Positions 50,255 to 63,700 of a stretch of DNA of 64,000 nucleotides are shown here, one piece after another. Source of the DNA: Aristolochia californica (taxonomy: Eukaryota > Streptophyta > Magnoliopsida > Piperales > Aristolochiaceae); contig JARWKL010000007.1 in assembly GCA_029961685.1 (NCBI GenBank), positions 15,881,013-15,945,012 on the forward strand. The letters are read 5' to 3'. How positions within the stretch are numbered: position 1 is the first letter of the stretch; every line of letters starts with the position of its first letter. Under the pieces are notes generated by a model. That model saw nothing but the letters and a program-made list of their open reading frames with translations. It was not told where the DNA came from and did no database searches. Both the position numbers and the translations under genes were made by a program.

Positions 50255-50927
50255 CTTCAAATCCATAAGTCATTTCTTACAAAAATATAGCCCATTACGC
50301 ATGACAAATCAATTTACAATCACCTATGATTGTTAGCTCAACTTTTTGAATATGGGCAAAATAATGGCATGTTTGACTCGGGTAAATATCCCACCGCAAG
50401 TTCACTTGAGAATTTAATGAGCGTTTGTTATTCTCTTTAAAAGTTTTGCATCCATAGCTCATTTGCATCTTTAACATGTTTCAAACATGCATATCTATTT
50501 TTAAAACATGTGTGGACAAAATCTGTTTCTTGCAAAATTCCAAGCTATTAGGGTTAAACTAGTGGAATTTCCCAAAATTGGATAACAAAACTTTTGTGTT
50601 CATTTGTGTTGGGTGAATAAATTTTCTTTATTTATATTTTTTATTGTTTTAAATTTTTTCCATAAATCAACTATAAAATTTTCATTTTGATGTAAGCTTT
50701 TTGCCATGTTTGTTTTCGGGATGAAGGGAGAGCGAAAAGTCAAAGTTTTGATTTAAGAAAAAAGTGTACATTAAAAATGGAAAAGCACAATGCACAATTG
50801 TACGGAGAGATTATTCCAAAGAGTGTCTGTAATTTTTAGGGATTGTAAGCTCTTTTTAGTTTTTATATCTTAGGTTTTGCAATCGTCAAGAAAAATTGGT
50901 GGCAGAGGATTTTTAACTGAGTGTTGA
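50255..50927 (+). repeat. Monomer 76, hybrid B head / C tail
   Basis: B through 'gaatatggg', C from 'ggcatgtttgac'; switch 50357-50369, a 12-base interval. Confidence 0.9.
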
Positions 50928-51596
50928 ATTGCAATCCATAAGTCATTTCATACAAAAATATATCTCGTTACGCATGATAAATCATTTTACAATCAGCTAT
51001 GATTGTTTGATCAAATTTTTGAAAATGGGCAAAATAATGACTTGTTAGACTCGGGTAAATATCCCATCGCACGTTCAGTTGAGAATTTAATGAGCATTTG
51101 TTATTCTCTTTAAAAGCTTTGGATCCATAGGTCATTTGAATCTTTAACATGTTTCAAGCATGCATATCCATTTTTAAAACAGGTGTAGAAAAAATCGCCT
51201 TCATGTAAAATTCAAAGCTTAATAGGGTTGGACTAATGGAATTTTCCAAACTTGGATAACAAAACTTTTGTGTTCATTTGTGGTGTGCGAATAGATATTT
51301 TTTATTTACATTAGTTATTATTTTAAATATTTTCCACACATGAACTATAAAATTTTTATTTCGTTGTGATCCTTTTTGCCTTTTTTGTTTACGGGATGTA
51401 GGGGAAGCGAAAACTCAAAGTACTGATTTAAGAGAAAAGTGTACATCTAAAATGGAAAAGCACAATGCACAAATGTAGAGATATATATATTTCCAAAGAG
51501 TGTTCGTATGTTTTAGGGCACTTTTTTGTTTTTATATCTAAGGTTTTGCAATCGTAGGGAAAAGGGGGAGGCGGGCGATTTTTAACTGAGTGTTGA
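50928..51596 (+). repeat. Monomer 77, type A (669 bp)
   Basis: Follows the C tail. Carries 'gagatatatatatttcc' in place of 'gagagagatatttcc' and lost about 8 bp after 'ttttaggg'. G-rich end weakened to 'gggaaaagggggagg'. Confidence 0.92.
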
Positions 51597-52250
51597 CTTC
51601 AAATCCATAAGTCACTTCGTACAAAAATATAGCTCGTCCAATCACCTATGATTGTTAGCTCATCTTTTTGAATATGGGCAAAATAATGGCTTGTTTGACT
51701 CGAGCAAATATCCCACTGCTCGTTCACTTGAGAATTTAATGAGCGTTTGTTATTCTCTTTAAAAGCTTTGGATCCATAGGTCATTTGAATCTTTAACATG
51801 TTTCTGGCATGCATATCCATTTTTAAAACAAGTGTAGAAAAAATCTCCTTCATGTAAAATTTCTTGATATTAGTTTTGGACTAGTGGAATTTCCGAAAAT
51901 TGGATATCAAAACATTTGTGTTCATTTGTGATGTGTGAATAAATTTTCTTCATTTACTATTTTTATTGTTTTAAACTTTTTCCGTACATCAACTATGAAA
52001 TTTTCATTTTGCTGTGATCTATTTGCTTTTTTTGTTTTCGGGATGAAGGGACAGCGAAAAACTCGAAGTTTTGATTGAAGAAAAATGTGTACATTTTAAA
52101 CGGAAATGCACAATGCACATATGTAGAGAGAGATAATTCCAAAGAGTGCCTGTAATTTTTAGGGATTGTAAGCACCTTTTCATTTTTATATGTTGGGTTT
52201 TGCAATCGTCGGGAAAAATGGGTCGCGGAGGAATTTTAACTGAGGGTTGA
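51597..52250 (+). repeat. Monomer 78, type B with ~20-bp head deletion (654 bp)
   Basis: 'atagctcgtccaatcacc' near 51630-51645 shows loss of the 'tacgcatgacaaatcac' segment. Confidence 0.92.
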
Positions 52251-52922
52251 ATTTCAATCCATAAGTCATTTCATACAAAAATATAGCCCGTTACGCACGA
52301 TAAATCACATTACAATCACCTATGATTAATTATGTCAGCTTTTTTAAAATGGGCAAAATAATGGCATGTTTGACTCGGGTAAATATCCCTCCGCAAGTTC
52401 ACTTGAGAATTTAATGAGCATTTGTTATTCTCTTTAAAACTTTGTATCCATAGCTCATTTGCATCTTTAACATCTTTCAAACATGCATATCCATTTTTAA
52501 AACATGTATGGACGAAATCTCTTTCTTGCAAAATTCCAAGCTATTAGGGTTAAACTAGTGGAATTTGCCAAATTTGGATAACAAAACTTTTGTGTTCATT
52601 TGTGTTGGGTGAATAAATTTTCTTTATTTTTATTTGTTATTGCTTTAAATTTTTTCCACACATCAACAATAAAATTTTCATTTTTTTGTAAACTTTTTCC
52701 TTGTTTGTTTTCGGGATGAAGGGAGAACGAAAAGTCAAAGTTTTGATTTAAGAAAAAAGTGTACATCTAAAATGGAAAAGCACAACGCACAATTGTAGAG
52801 AGAGATAATTCCAAAGAGTGTCTGTAATTTTTAGGGATTGCAAGCTCTTTCTAGTTTTTTTATCTCCGGTTTTGCAATCGTCGGGAAATATTGGTGGGAG
52901 AAGATTTTTAACTGAGTGTTGA
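52251..52922 (+). repeat. Monomer 79, type C
   Basis: Regular C unit; 'aatcacctatgatt' head variant shared with monomers 82 and 87. Confidence 0.92.
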
Positions 52923-53594
52923 ATTGCAATCCATAAGTCATTTCATACAAAAATATAGCCCATTACGCATGGTAAACCACTTTACAATCATCTCTGACTG
53001 TTAGATCAAATTTTTGAAAATGGGTAAAATAATGACTTGTTAGACTCGGGTAAATATCCCACAACACGTTCACTTGAGAGATTAGGAGCATTTGTTATTC
53101 TCTTTAAAAGCTTTGGATCCATAGGTCATTTGAATCTTTAACATGTTTCTGGCATGCATATCCATTTTAAAAACATGTGTAGAAAAAATCTCCTTCATGT
53201 AAAATTTCAAGCTTAATAGGGTTGGACCAATGGAATTTCCCAAACTTGGATAACAAAACTTTTGTGTTCATTTGTGGTGTGTGAATAGATATTTTTTTTT
53301 TACATTCGATATTATTTTAAATTTTTTCGACACATCAACTATAAAAGTTTTATTTTGTTGTGATCTTTTTTGCTTTTTTTATTTACGGGATGAAGGGGGA
53401 GCGAAAACTCAAAGTTCTGATTTAAGAAAAAAGTGTACATCTAAAAGTGAAATGCACAATGCACAAATGTAGAGAGAGATATTTCTAAAGTGTGTATGTA
53501 TGTTTTAGGGATCGTATGCACTCTTTTGTTTTTATATCTAAGGTTTTGCAATCGTCGGGAAACGGGGGAGGCGGGCGATTTTTAACTGTGTTGA
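52923..53594 (+). repeat. Monomer 80, type A with short B patch
   Basis: A markers flank a B-type 'tctggcatgc' at about 53145-53155, a short conversion-like patch; end block shortened to 'aactgtgttga'. Confidence 0.88.
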
Positions 53595-54268
53595 CTTCAA
53601 ATCCATAAGTCATTTCTTAAAAAAATATAGCCTATTAAGCATGACAAATCACTTTACAATCACCTATGATTGTTAACTCAACTTTTTGAATATGGGCAAA
53701 ATAATGGCTTGTTTGACTCGGGCAAATATCCCACCGCACGTTTACTTCAGAATTTAATGAGCGTTTGTTATTCTCTTTAAAATCTTTTGATCCATAGGTC
53801 ATTTGAATCTTTAACATGTTTCTGGCATGCATATGCATTTTTAAAACATCTGTAGAAAAAATCTCCTTCATGTAAAATTCCAAGATATTAGTTTTGGACT
53901 TGTGGAATTTCCCAAACTTGGATAAATAAACTTTTGTGTTCATTTGTGGTGTGTCAATAAATTTTCTTCAGTTACTTTTTTTATTGTTTTAAACTTTTTC
54001 CGTATATCAACTATGAAATTTTCATTTTGCTGTGATCTATTTGCCTTTTTTGTTTACGGGATGAAAGGAGAGCGAAAAACTCGAAGTTTTGATTTGAGAA
54101 AAATGTGTACATCTAAAACGGAAATGCACAATGCACATATATAGAGAGAGATAATTCCAAAGAGTGTCTATAATTTTTAGGGATTGTAAGCACCTTTTCG
54201 TTTTTATATCTCAGGTTTTGTAGTCGTCGGGAAAAATGGATTGCGGAGGATTTTTAACTGAGTGTTGA
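53595..54268 (+). repeat. Monomer 81, type B
   Basis: Regular B unit; 'cacatatatag' in place of 'cacatatgtag' removes the usual NdeI site. Confidence 0.92.
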
Positions 54269-54942
54269 ATTGCAATCCATAAGTCATTTCATACAAAAAT
54301 ATAGCCCGTTACGCATGATAAATCATATTACAATCACCTATGATTAATTCTGTCAGCTTTCTGCAAATGGGCAAAATAATGGCATGTTTGACTCCGATAA
54401 ATATCCCACCGCAAGTTCACTTGAGAATTTAATGAGCGTTTGTTATTCTCTTTAAAAGCTTTGCATCCATAGCTCATTTGCATGTTTAACATGTTTGAAA
54501 CATGCATATCCATTTTTAAAACATGTGTGGATGAAATCTCTTTCTTCCAAAATTCCAAGCTATTACAGTTAAACTAGTGGACTTTCCCAAAATTGGATAA
54601 CAAAACTTTTGTGTTCATTTGTGTTGGGTGAATAAATTTTCTTTATTTATATTTGTTATTGTTTTAAATTTTTTCCATACATCAAGTATAAAATTTTCAT
54701 TTTGCTGTAAGCTTTTTGCCTTGTTTGTTTTCGGGATGAAGGGAGAGCGAAAAGTCAAAGTTTTGATTTAAGAAAAAAGTGTACATCTAAAATGGAAAAG
54801 CACAAGGCACAATTGTAGGGAGAGATAATTCCAAAGAGTGTCTGTAATTTTCTGGGATTGTAAGCTCTTTTTAGTTTTTATATCTCAGGTTTTGCAATCG
54901 TCTGGAAAAATTGGTGGCTGAGGATTTTTAACTGAGTGTTGA
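54269..54942 (+). repeat. Monomer 82, type C
   Basis: Shares 'ctttcttccaaaattcc' and 'gtgtggatgaaatc' with monomer 84. Confidence 0.92.
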
Positions 54943-55616
54943 ATTGCAATCCATAAGTCATTTCATACAAAAATATAGCCCGTAACGCATGACCAATCAC
55001 TTTACAATCACCTATGATTGTTAGCTCAACTTTTCTAATATGGGCAAAATATTGGCTTGTTTGACTTAGGCAAATATCCCACCGCACGTTCACTTGAGAA
55101 TTTAATGAGCGTTTGTTGTTCTCTTTAAAAGCTTTGGATCCATAGGTCATTTGAATCTTTAACATGTGTCTGGTATGCATAACCATTTTTAAAACATGTA
55201 TAGAAAAAATCTCCTTCATGTAAAATTCCAAGATATTAGTTTTGGACTAGTGGAATTTCCCAAACTTGGATAACAAAACTTTTGTGTTCATTTGTGGTGT
55301 GTGAATAAATTTTCTTCATTTACTTTTTTTATTGTTTTAAACTTTTTCCATGCATCAACTATGAAATTTTCATTTTGCTGTGATCTATTTGCCTTTTTTG
55401 TTTACGGGATGAAGGGACAGCGAAAAACTCGAAGTTTCAATTTAAGAAAAATGTGTACATCTAAAACGCAAATGCACAATGCACATATGTAGAGAGAGCT
55501 AATTCCAAAGAGTGTCTGTAATTTTGAGGGATTGTAAGCACCATTTTGTTTTTATAACTCAGGTTTTGCAATCGTCAGGAAAAATGGGTTGCAGAGGATT
55601 TTTAACTGAGTGTTGA
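54943..55616 (+). repeat. Monomer 83, B with A-like first ~50 bases
   Basis: Starts with the A or C form 'attgcaatccataagtc' and 'catttcatac', then B from 'catgaccaatcac' and 'gttagctcaac'. This stands in for an A-B junction that lost one monomer length. Confidence 0.88.
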
Positions 55617-56290
55617 ATTGCAATCCATAAGTCATTTCATACAAAAATATAGCCCGTTACGTATGATAAATCACATTACAATCACTTATGATTAATTATG
55701 TCAGCTTTTTGCAAATGGGCAAAATAATGGCATGTTTGACTCTGGTAAATATCCCACCGCAAGTTCACTTGAGAATTTAATGAGCGTTTGTTATTCTCTT
55801 GAAAAGCTATGCATCCATAGCTCATTTGCATCTTTAAATTGTTTCAAACATGCATATCCATTTTTAAAACATGTGTGGATGAAATCTCTTTCTTCCAAAA
55901 TTCCAAGCTGTTAGGGTTAAACTAGTGGAATTTCCCAAAATTGGATAACAAAACGTTTGTGTTCATTTGTGTTGGGTGAATAAATTTTCTTTATTTATAT
56001 TTTTTATTGTTTTAAATTTTTTCCATACATCAACTATAAAATTTTCGTTTTGTTGTAAGTTTTTTGCCTTGTTTGTTTTCGGGATGAAAGGAGAGCGAAA
56101 AGTCAAAGTTTTGATTTAAGAAAAAAGTGTACATCTAAAATGGAAAAGCACAATGCACAATTGTAGGGAGAGATAATTCCAAAGAGTGTCTGTAATTTAT
56201 AGGGATTGTAAGCTCTTTTTAATTTTTATATCTCAGGTTTTGCAATCGACGGGAAATTTTGGTGGCTGAGGATTTTTAACTGAGTGTTGA
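55617..56290 (+). repeat. Monomer 84, type C
   Basis: 'aaaacgtttgtgttc' is shared with monomer 87; 'ctttcttccaaaattcc' with monomer 82. Confidence 0.92.
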
Positions 56291-56965
56291 ATTGCAATCC
56301 ATAAGTCATTTCATACAAAAATATAGCCCGTTACGCATGATAAACCACTTTACAATCATCTATGATTGTTAGATCAAATATTTGAAAATGGGCAAAATAA
56401 TGACTTGTTAGACCCGGGAAAATATCCCACTGCACGTTCACTTGAGAATTTAATGAGCGTTTGTTATTCTCTTTAAAAGCTTTGGATCTATAAGTCATTT
56501 GAATCTTTAACATGTTTCAAGCATGCATATCCATTTTTAAAACATGTGTAGAAAAAATCTCCTTCATGTAAAATTCCAAGCTTAATAGGGTTGGACTAAT
56601 GGAATTTCCCAAACTTGGATAGAAAAACTTTTGTGTTCATTTGTGGTGTGTGAATAGATATTTTTTATATACATTAGTTATTATTTTAAATATTTTCCAC
56701 ATATCAACTATAAAATTTTTATTTTGTTGTGATCTTTTTTGCCTTTTTTGTTTACGGGATGAAGGGGGATTGAAAACTCAAAGTTGTAATTTAAGAAAAA
56801 AGTGTATATCTAAAATGGAAATGCACAATGCACAAATGTAGCGAGGGATATTTCCAAAGAGTGTCTGTATGTTTTTGGGATCGTATGCACTCTTTCGTTT
56901 TTATATCTAAGGTTTTGCAATCGTTGGGAAACGGGGGAGGCGGGCGATTTTTAACTGAGTGTTGA
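56291..56965 (+). repeat. Monomer 85, type A
   Basis: Regular A unit; G-rich end preceded by 'caatcgttggg', the closest match to a CENP-B-box-like string. Confidence 0.93.
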
Positions 56966-57638
56966 CTTCAAATCCATAAGCCATTTCTTACAAAAATATA
57001 GCCCGTTATGCATGACAAATCACTTTACAATCACCTATGATTTTTAGCTCAACTTTTTGAATATGGGCAAAATAATGGCTTGTTTGACTCAGGCAAATAT
57101 CCCACCGCACGTTCAGTTGAGAATTTAATGAGCGTTTGTTATTCTCTTTAAAAGCTTTGCATCAATAGGTCATTTGAATATTTATGTGTTTTTGGCATGC
57201 ATACCCATTTTTAAAACATGTGTAGAAAAAATCTCCTTCTTGTAAAATTCCAACATATTAGTTTTGGACTAGTGGAATTTCCCAAACTTGGATAACAAAA
57301 CTTTTGTGTTCATTTGTGGTGTGTGAATAAATTTTCTTCATTTACTTTTTTTATTGTTTTAAACTTTTTCAGTACATCAACTATGAAATTTTCATTTTGC
57401 TGTGGTCCATTTGCCTTTTTTGTTTATGGGATGAAGGGAGAGCGAAAAACTCAAAGTTTTGATTTAAGAAAAATGTGTAGATCTAAAATGGAAATGCGCA
57501 ATGCACATATGTAGAAAGAGATAATTCCAAAGAGTGCCTGTAATTTCTAGGGATTGTAAGCACCTTTTCGTTTTTATATCTCAGGTTTTGCAATCGTCAG
57601 GAAAAATGGGTTGCGGAGGATTTTTAACTGACTGTTGA
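56966..57638 (+). repeat. Monomer 86, type B
   Basis: Regular B unit; a short loss in 'atatttatgtgttttt' where 'ctttaacatgttt' is usual. Confidence 0.92.
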
Positions 57639-58312
57639 ATTGCAATCCATAAGTCATTTCATACAAAAATATAGCCCGTTACGCATGATAAATCACATTA
57701 CAATCACCTATGATTAATTATGTCCGCTTTTTCCGAATGGGCAAAATAATGGCATGTTTGACTCCGGTAAATATCCCACCGCAAGTTCACTTGAGAATTT
57801 AATGAGTGTTTGTTATTCTCTTTAAAAGTTTTGCATCCATAGCTCATTTGCATCTTTAACATGTTTCAAACATGCATATCCATTTTTAAAACATGTGTGG
57901 ATGAAATCTCTTTCATGCAAAAATCCAAGCTATTAGGGTTAAACTAGTGGAATTTCCCAAAATTGGATAACAAAACGTTTGTGTTCATTTGTGTTGGGTG
58001 AATAAATTTTATTTATTTATATTTGTTATTGTTTAAAATTTTTTCCATACATCAACTATAAAATTTTCATTTTGTAGTAAGCTTTTTGCCTTGTTTGTTT
58101 TTGGGATGAAGCGAGAGCGAAAATTCAAAGTTTTGATTTAAGAAAAAAGTGTACATCTAAAATGGAAAAGCACAATGCACAAATGTAGGGAGAGATAATT
58201 CTAAAGAGTGTCTGTAATTTTTAGGGATTGTAAGCTCTTTTTAGTTTTTATATCTCAGGTTTTGCAATCGTCGGGAAAAATTGGTGGCAGAAGATTTTTA
58301 ACTGAGTGTTGA
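57639..58312 (+). repeat. Monomer 87, type C
   Basis: Relative of monomer 84; 'tgtccgctttttccg' in the head. Confidence 0.92.
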
Positions 58313-58987
58313 ATTGCAAACCATAAGTCATTTCATACAAAAATATAGCCCGTTACGCATGATAAATCACTTTACAATCATCTATGATTGTTAGATCAAA
58401 TTTTCTAAAATGGGCAAAATAATGACTTGTTAGACTCGAATAAATATCCCACCGCACGTTCACTTCAGAATTTAACGAGCATTTGTTATTCTCTTTAAAA
58501 GCTTTGGATCCACAGGTCATTTGAATCTTTACCATGTTTCAAGCATGCATATCCATTTTTAAAACATGTGTAGAAAAAAGCTCTTTCATGTAAAATTCCT
58601 AGCTTAATAGGGTTGAACTAATGGAATTTCCCAAACTTGGATAACGAAACTTTTGTGGTCATTTGTGGTGTGTGAATAGATATTTTTTATTTACATTAGT
58701 AATTATTTTAAATATTTTCTACTCATCAACTATAAAATTTTTATTTTGTTGTGATCTTTTTTGCCTTTTTTGTTTACGGGATGAAGGGGGAGCGAAAACT
58801 CAAAGTTCTGATTTAAGAAAAAAGTGTACATCTAGTAAGGAAATGCACAATCTACAAATGTAGAGAGAGATATTTCCAAAGCGTGTCTGTATGTTTTTGG
58901 GATCGTATGTACTTTTTCATTTTTATGTATAAGGTTTGGCAATCGTCGGGAAATGGGGCAGGCTGGCAATTTTTAACTGAGTGTTGA
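58313..58987 (+). repeat. Monomer 88, type A
   Basis: Regular A unit; G-rich end weakened ('aatggggcaggctgg'). Confidence 0.92.
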
Positions 58988-59657
58988 CTTCAAATCCATA
59001 AGTCATTTCTTACAAAAATATAGCCCGTTACGCATGACAAATCACTTTACAATCATCTATGATTGTTAGCTCAACTTTTTGAATATGGGCAAAATAATGG
59101 CTTGTTTGACTCGGGCAAATATCCCACCGCACGTTCACTTGAGAATTTAATGTGCGTTTGTTATTCTCTTTAAAAGCTTTGGATCCATAGGTCATTTGAA
59201 TCTTTAACATGTTTCAAGAATGCATATCCATTTTTAAAACATGTGTAGAAAAAATCTCCTTCATGTAAAATTTCAAGCTTAATACGGTTGGACTAATGAA
59301 ATATCCAAAACTTGGAGAACAAAACTTTTGTGTTCATTTGTGGTGTGTGAATAGATATTTTTTATTTACATTAGTTATTATTTTAAATATTTTCCTCACA
59401 TCAACTATAAAATTTTTATTTTGTTGTGATCTTTTTGCCTTTTTTTAATGGATGAAGGGGGAGCGAAAACTCAGTGTTTTGATTGAAGAAAAAAGTGTAC
59501 ATCTAAAATGAAAATGCACAATGCACAAATGTAGAGAGAGATATTTCCAAAGAGTGTCTGTATGTTTTAGGGATCGTATAAACTTTTTCATTTTTATATA
59601 AAAGGTTTTGCAATCGTCGGGAAAAGGGGGAGGCGGGCGATTTTTAACTGAGTGTTG
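58988..59657 (+). repeat. Monomer 89, hybrid B head / A tail
   Basis: B to 'ggcttgtttgac', A by 'caagaatgc' (59122-59215). Same type of switch as monomer 96. Confidence 0.89.
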
Positions 59658-60330
59658 CTTCAAATCCATAAGTCATTTCTTAAAAAAATATAGCCCGTTA
59701 CGCATGACATATCACTTTACAAATCATCTATGATTGTTAGCTCAAATTTTTGAATATGGGCAAAATAATGGCTAGTCTCACTCGAGCAAATATCCCACCG
59801 CACGTACACTTGATAATTTAATGAGCGTTTGTTATTCTCTTTAAAAGCTTTGGATCCATAGGTCACTTGAATCATTAAAATGTTTCTGGCATGCATATCC
59901 ATTTTTAAAACAGGTGTAGAAAAAATCTCCTTCATGTAAAATTCCAAGATATTACTTTTGGACTACTGGAATTTCCCAAACTTGTACAAAACATTTTTGT
60001 TCATTTGTGGTGTGTGATTAAATTTTCTTCATTTACTTTCTTTTATTATTTAAAACTTTTTCCGTAGTTCAACTATGAAATTTTCATTTTGCTGTGATCT
60101 ATTTTCCTTTTTTGTTTACGGGATGAAGGGAGAGCAAAAAACTCAATGTTTTGATTTAAGAAAAATGTGTACATCGAAAATGGAAATGCACAATGCACAT
60201 ATGTAGGGAGAGATAATTCCAAAGAGTGTCTATACTTTTTAGGGATTGTAAGCACTTTTTCGATTTTATATGTCAGGTTTTGCAATCGTCGGGAAAAATG
60301 GGTTGCGGAGGATTTTTAACTGAGTGTTGA
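59658..60330 (+). repeat. Monomer 90, type B
   Basis: Variants 'tttacaaatcatc', 'cgtagttcaac' and 'gtgattaaatttt' recur, with small changes, in monomer 93. Confidence 0.93.
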
Positions 60331-61003
60331 ATTGCAACCCATAAGTCATTTCATACAAAAATATAGTCCGTTACGCATGATAAATCACATCACAATCATG
60401 TATGATTATTATGTCAGCTTTTTGCAAATGGGGAAAATAATGGCATGTTTGACTCGGGTAAATATCCCACCGCAAGTTCACTTGAGAATTTAATGAGAGT
60501 TTGTTATTCTCTTTAAAAGCTTTGCATCCATAGCTCATTTGCGTCTTTAACATGTTTCAAACATGCATATCCATTTTTAAAACATGTGTGGATGAAATCT
60601 CTTGCTTGCAAAATTCCAAGCTATTAGTGTTGAACTAGTGGAATTTCCCAAAATTGGATAACAAAACTTTTGTGTTCATTTGTGTTGGGTGAATAAATTT
60701 TCTTTCTTTATATTTTTTATTGTTTTAAATTTTTTCCATACATCAACTATAAAATTTTCATTTTGTTGTAAGCTTTTTGCCTTGTTTGTTTTCGGGATGA
60801 AGGGAGAGCGAAAAATCAAAGTTTTGATTTAAGAAAAAAAAGTTCATCCAAAATGGGGCAGCACAATGCACAATTCTAGGGAGAAATAATTCCAAAGAGT
60901 ATCTGTAATTTTTGGGGATTGTAAGCTCTTTTTAGTTTTTATATCTCAGGTTTTGCAATCGTCGGGAAAAATTGGTGGCAGAGGATTTTGAACTGAGTGT
61001 TGA
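60331..61003 (+). repeat. Monomer 91, type C
   Basis: 'ttgcaaccca', 'atcatgtatgattattatg' recur in monomer 94. Confidence 0.93.
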
Positions 61004-61679
61004 ATTGCAATCCATAAGTCATTTCATACAAAAATATAGCCCGTTACGCATGATAAATCACTTTACAATCATCTATGATTTTTAGATCAAATTTTTGAAA
61101 ATGGGCAAAATAATGACTTGTTAGACTCGGGTAAATATCCCACCGCACGTTCACTAGAAAATTTAATGAGTGTTAGTTATTCTCTTTAAAAGCACTGGAT
61201 CCATAGGTCATTTGAATCTTTATCTTGTTTCAACCATGCATATCCATTTTTAAAACATGTATAGAAAAAATCTCCTTCATGTAAAATTCCAAGCTTAATA
61301 AGGTGTGACTAATGGAATTTCCCAAACTTGGATAACAAAACTTTTGTATTCATTTGTGGTGTGTGAATAGATATTTTTTATTTACATTAGTTATTATTTT
61401 GAAATATATTCGATACATCAACTATAAAATTTTTATTTGGTTGTGATCTTTTTTGCCTTTTTTGTTTACGGGATCAAGGGGGAGCAAAAACATAAAGTTC
61501 TGATTTAAGAAAGAAGTGTACATCTAAAATGAAAATGCACAATTCAAAAAATTAGAGAGAGATATTTCCAAAGAGTTTCTGTATGTTTTAGGGATCATAT
61601 GCACATTTTCGTTTTTATATGTAAGGTTTTGCAATCGTCGGGAAACGGGGGAGGCGGGCGATTTTTAACTGAGTGTTGA
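61004..61679 (+). repeat. Monomer 92, type A
   Basis: 'gagtgttagttattctc', 'gtttcaaccatgc' and 'cttaataaggt' recur in monomer 95. Confidence 0.93.
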
Positions 61680-62354
61680 CTTCAAATCCATAAGTCATTT
61701 CTTAAAAAAATATACCCCGTTACGCATGAAAAATCCCTTTACAAATAATCTATGATTGTTAGCTCACTTTTTTGAATATGGGCAAAATAATGGCTTGTTT
61801 GACTCGGGCAAATATCCCACCGCACATTCACTTGATAAATTAATGACCGTTTGTTATTCTCTTTAAAAGCTTTGGATCCATAGGTCATTTGAATCATTAA
61901 CATGTTTCTGACATGCATATCCATTTTTAAAACATGTGTAGAAAAAATCTCCTTCATGTAAAATTCCAAGATATTAGTTTTGGACTAGTGGAATTTCCCA
62001 AACAAGGATAAAAAAACTTTTGTGTTCATTTGTGGTGTGTGATGAAATTTTCTTCATTTACTTTTTTTTATTGTTTTAAACTTTTTTCGTAGTTCAACTA
62101 TGAAATTTTCATTTTGCTGTGACTATTTGCCTTTTTGGTTTACGGGATGAAGGCAGAGTGAAAAACTCGAAGTTTTGATTTAAGAAAAATGTGTACATCT
62201 AAAACGGAAATGCACAATGCTCATATGTAGAGAGAGATAATTCCAAAGAGTGTCTGTAATTTTTAGGGATTGTAAGCACTTTTTTGTTTTTATATCTCAG
62301 GTTTTGCAATCGTCGGGAAAAATGGCTTGTCGAGGATTTTTAACTGAGTGTTGA
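61680..62354 (+). repeat. Monomer 93, type B
   Basis: HOR partner of monomer 90. Confidence 0.93.
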
Positions 62355-63027
62355 ATTGCAACCCACAAGTCATTTCATACAAAAATATAGCCCGTTACGC
62401 ATGTTAAATCACATCATAATCATGTATGATTATTATGTTAGCTTTTTGCAAATGGGCAAAATAATGGCATGTTTGACTCAGGTAAATATCCCACCGCTAG
62501 TTCAGTTGAGAATTTAATGAGCGTTTGTTATTCTCTTTAAAAGCTTTGCATCCATAGCTCATTTGCATCTCTAACATGTTTCAAACATGCATATCCATTT
62601 TTAAAACAAGTGTGGATGAAATCTCTTTCTTGCAAAATTTCAAGCTATTAGAGTTAAACTAGTGCAATTTCCCAAAATTGGATAACAAAACTTTTGTGTT
62701 CATTTGTGTTGGGTGAATAAATTTTCTTTATTCACATTTTTTATTGGTTTCAATTTTTTCCATACATAAACTATAAAATTTTCATTTTCTTGTAAGCTTT
62801 TTGCCTTGTTTGTTTTCGGGATGAAGTGAGAGCGAAAAGTCAAAGTTTTGATTTAAGAAAAAAATGTACATCTAAAATGGGAAAGCACAATGCACAATTG
62901 TGGGGAGATATAATTCCAAAGAGTATCTGTAATTTTTAGGGATTGTAAGCTCTTTTTAGTTTTTATATCTCAGGTTTTGCAATCGTCGGGAAAAATTGGT
63001 GGCAGAGGATTTTTAACTGAGTGTTGA
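62355..63027 (+). repeat. Monomer 94, type C
   Basis: HOR partner of monomer 91. Confidence 0.93.
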
Positions 63028-63700
63028 ATTGCAATCCATAAGTCATTTCATACAAAAATATTTCCCGTTACGCATGATAAATTACTTTACAATCATCTAT
63101 AATTTTTAGATCAAATTTTTGAAAATGGGCAAAATAATGACTTGTTAGACTCGGGTAAATATCCCACCGCACGTTCACTAGAGAATTTAATGAGTGTTAG
63201 TTATTCTCTTTAAAAGCTTTGGATCCACAGGTCATTTGAATCTTTAACTGTTTCAACCATGCATATCCATTTTTAAAACATGTGTTGAAAAAATCTCCTT
63301 TATGTAAAATTCCAAGCTTAATAAGGTTGGACTATTGGAATTTCCCAAACATGGATACCAAAACTTTTGTGTTCATTTGTGGTGTGTGAATAGATATTTT
63401 TATTTCAATTAGTTATTATTTTAAATATTTTCCACACATCAACTATAAAATTTTTATTTTGTTGTGATATTTTTTGCCTTTTTTGTTTACGGGATGAAGG
63501 GGGAGCGAAAAATTAAAGTTCTAATTTAAGAAAAAAGTGTACATCTAAAATGAAAATGCACAATGCACAAATGTAGAGAGAGATATTTCCAAAGAGTGTC
63601 TGTATGTTTTAGGGATCGTATGCACTTTTTCGTTTTTATATCTAAGGTTTTGCAATCGTCGGGAAACGGGGGAGGCGGGCGATTTTTAACTGAGTGCTGA
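63028..63700 (+). repeat. Monomer 95, type A
   Basis: HOR partner of monomer 92. Confidence 0.93.

Noticed and set aside
51478..51492. TA microsatellite 'gatatatatat'
   Set aside because: Too short to call a microsatellite; it is a local change of 'gagagagatat' in one monomer.
54878..55231. Longest open frame, 117 codons on the minus strand
   Set aside because: It is the common B-type minus frame running on into the end of the preceding C monomer. The same frame is stopped or shifted in most other copies; it has no recognisable domain and no start context.
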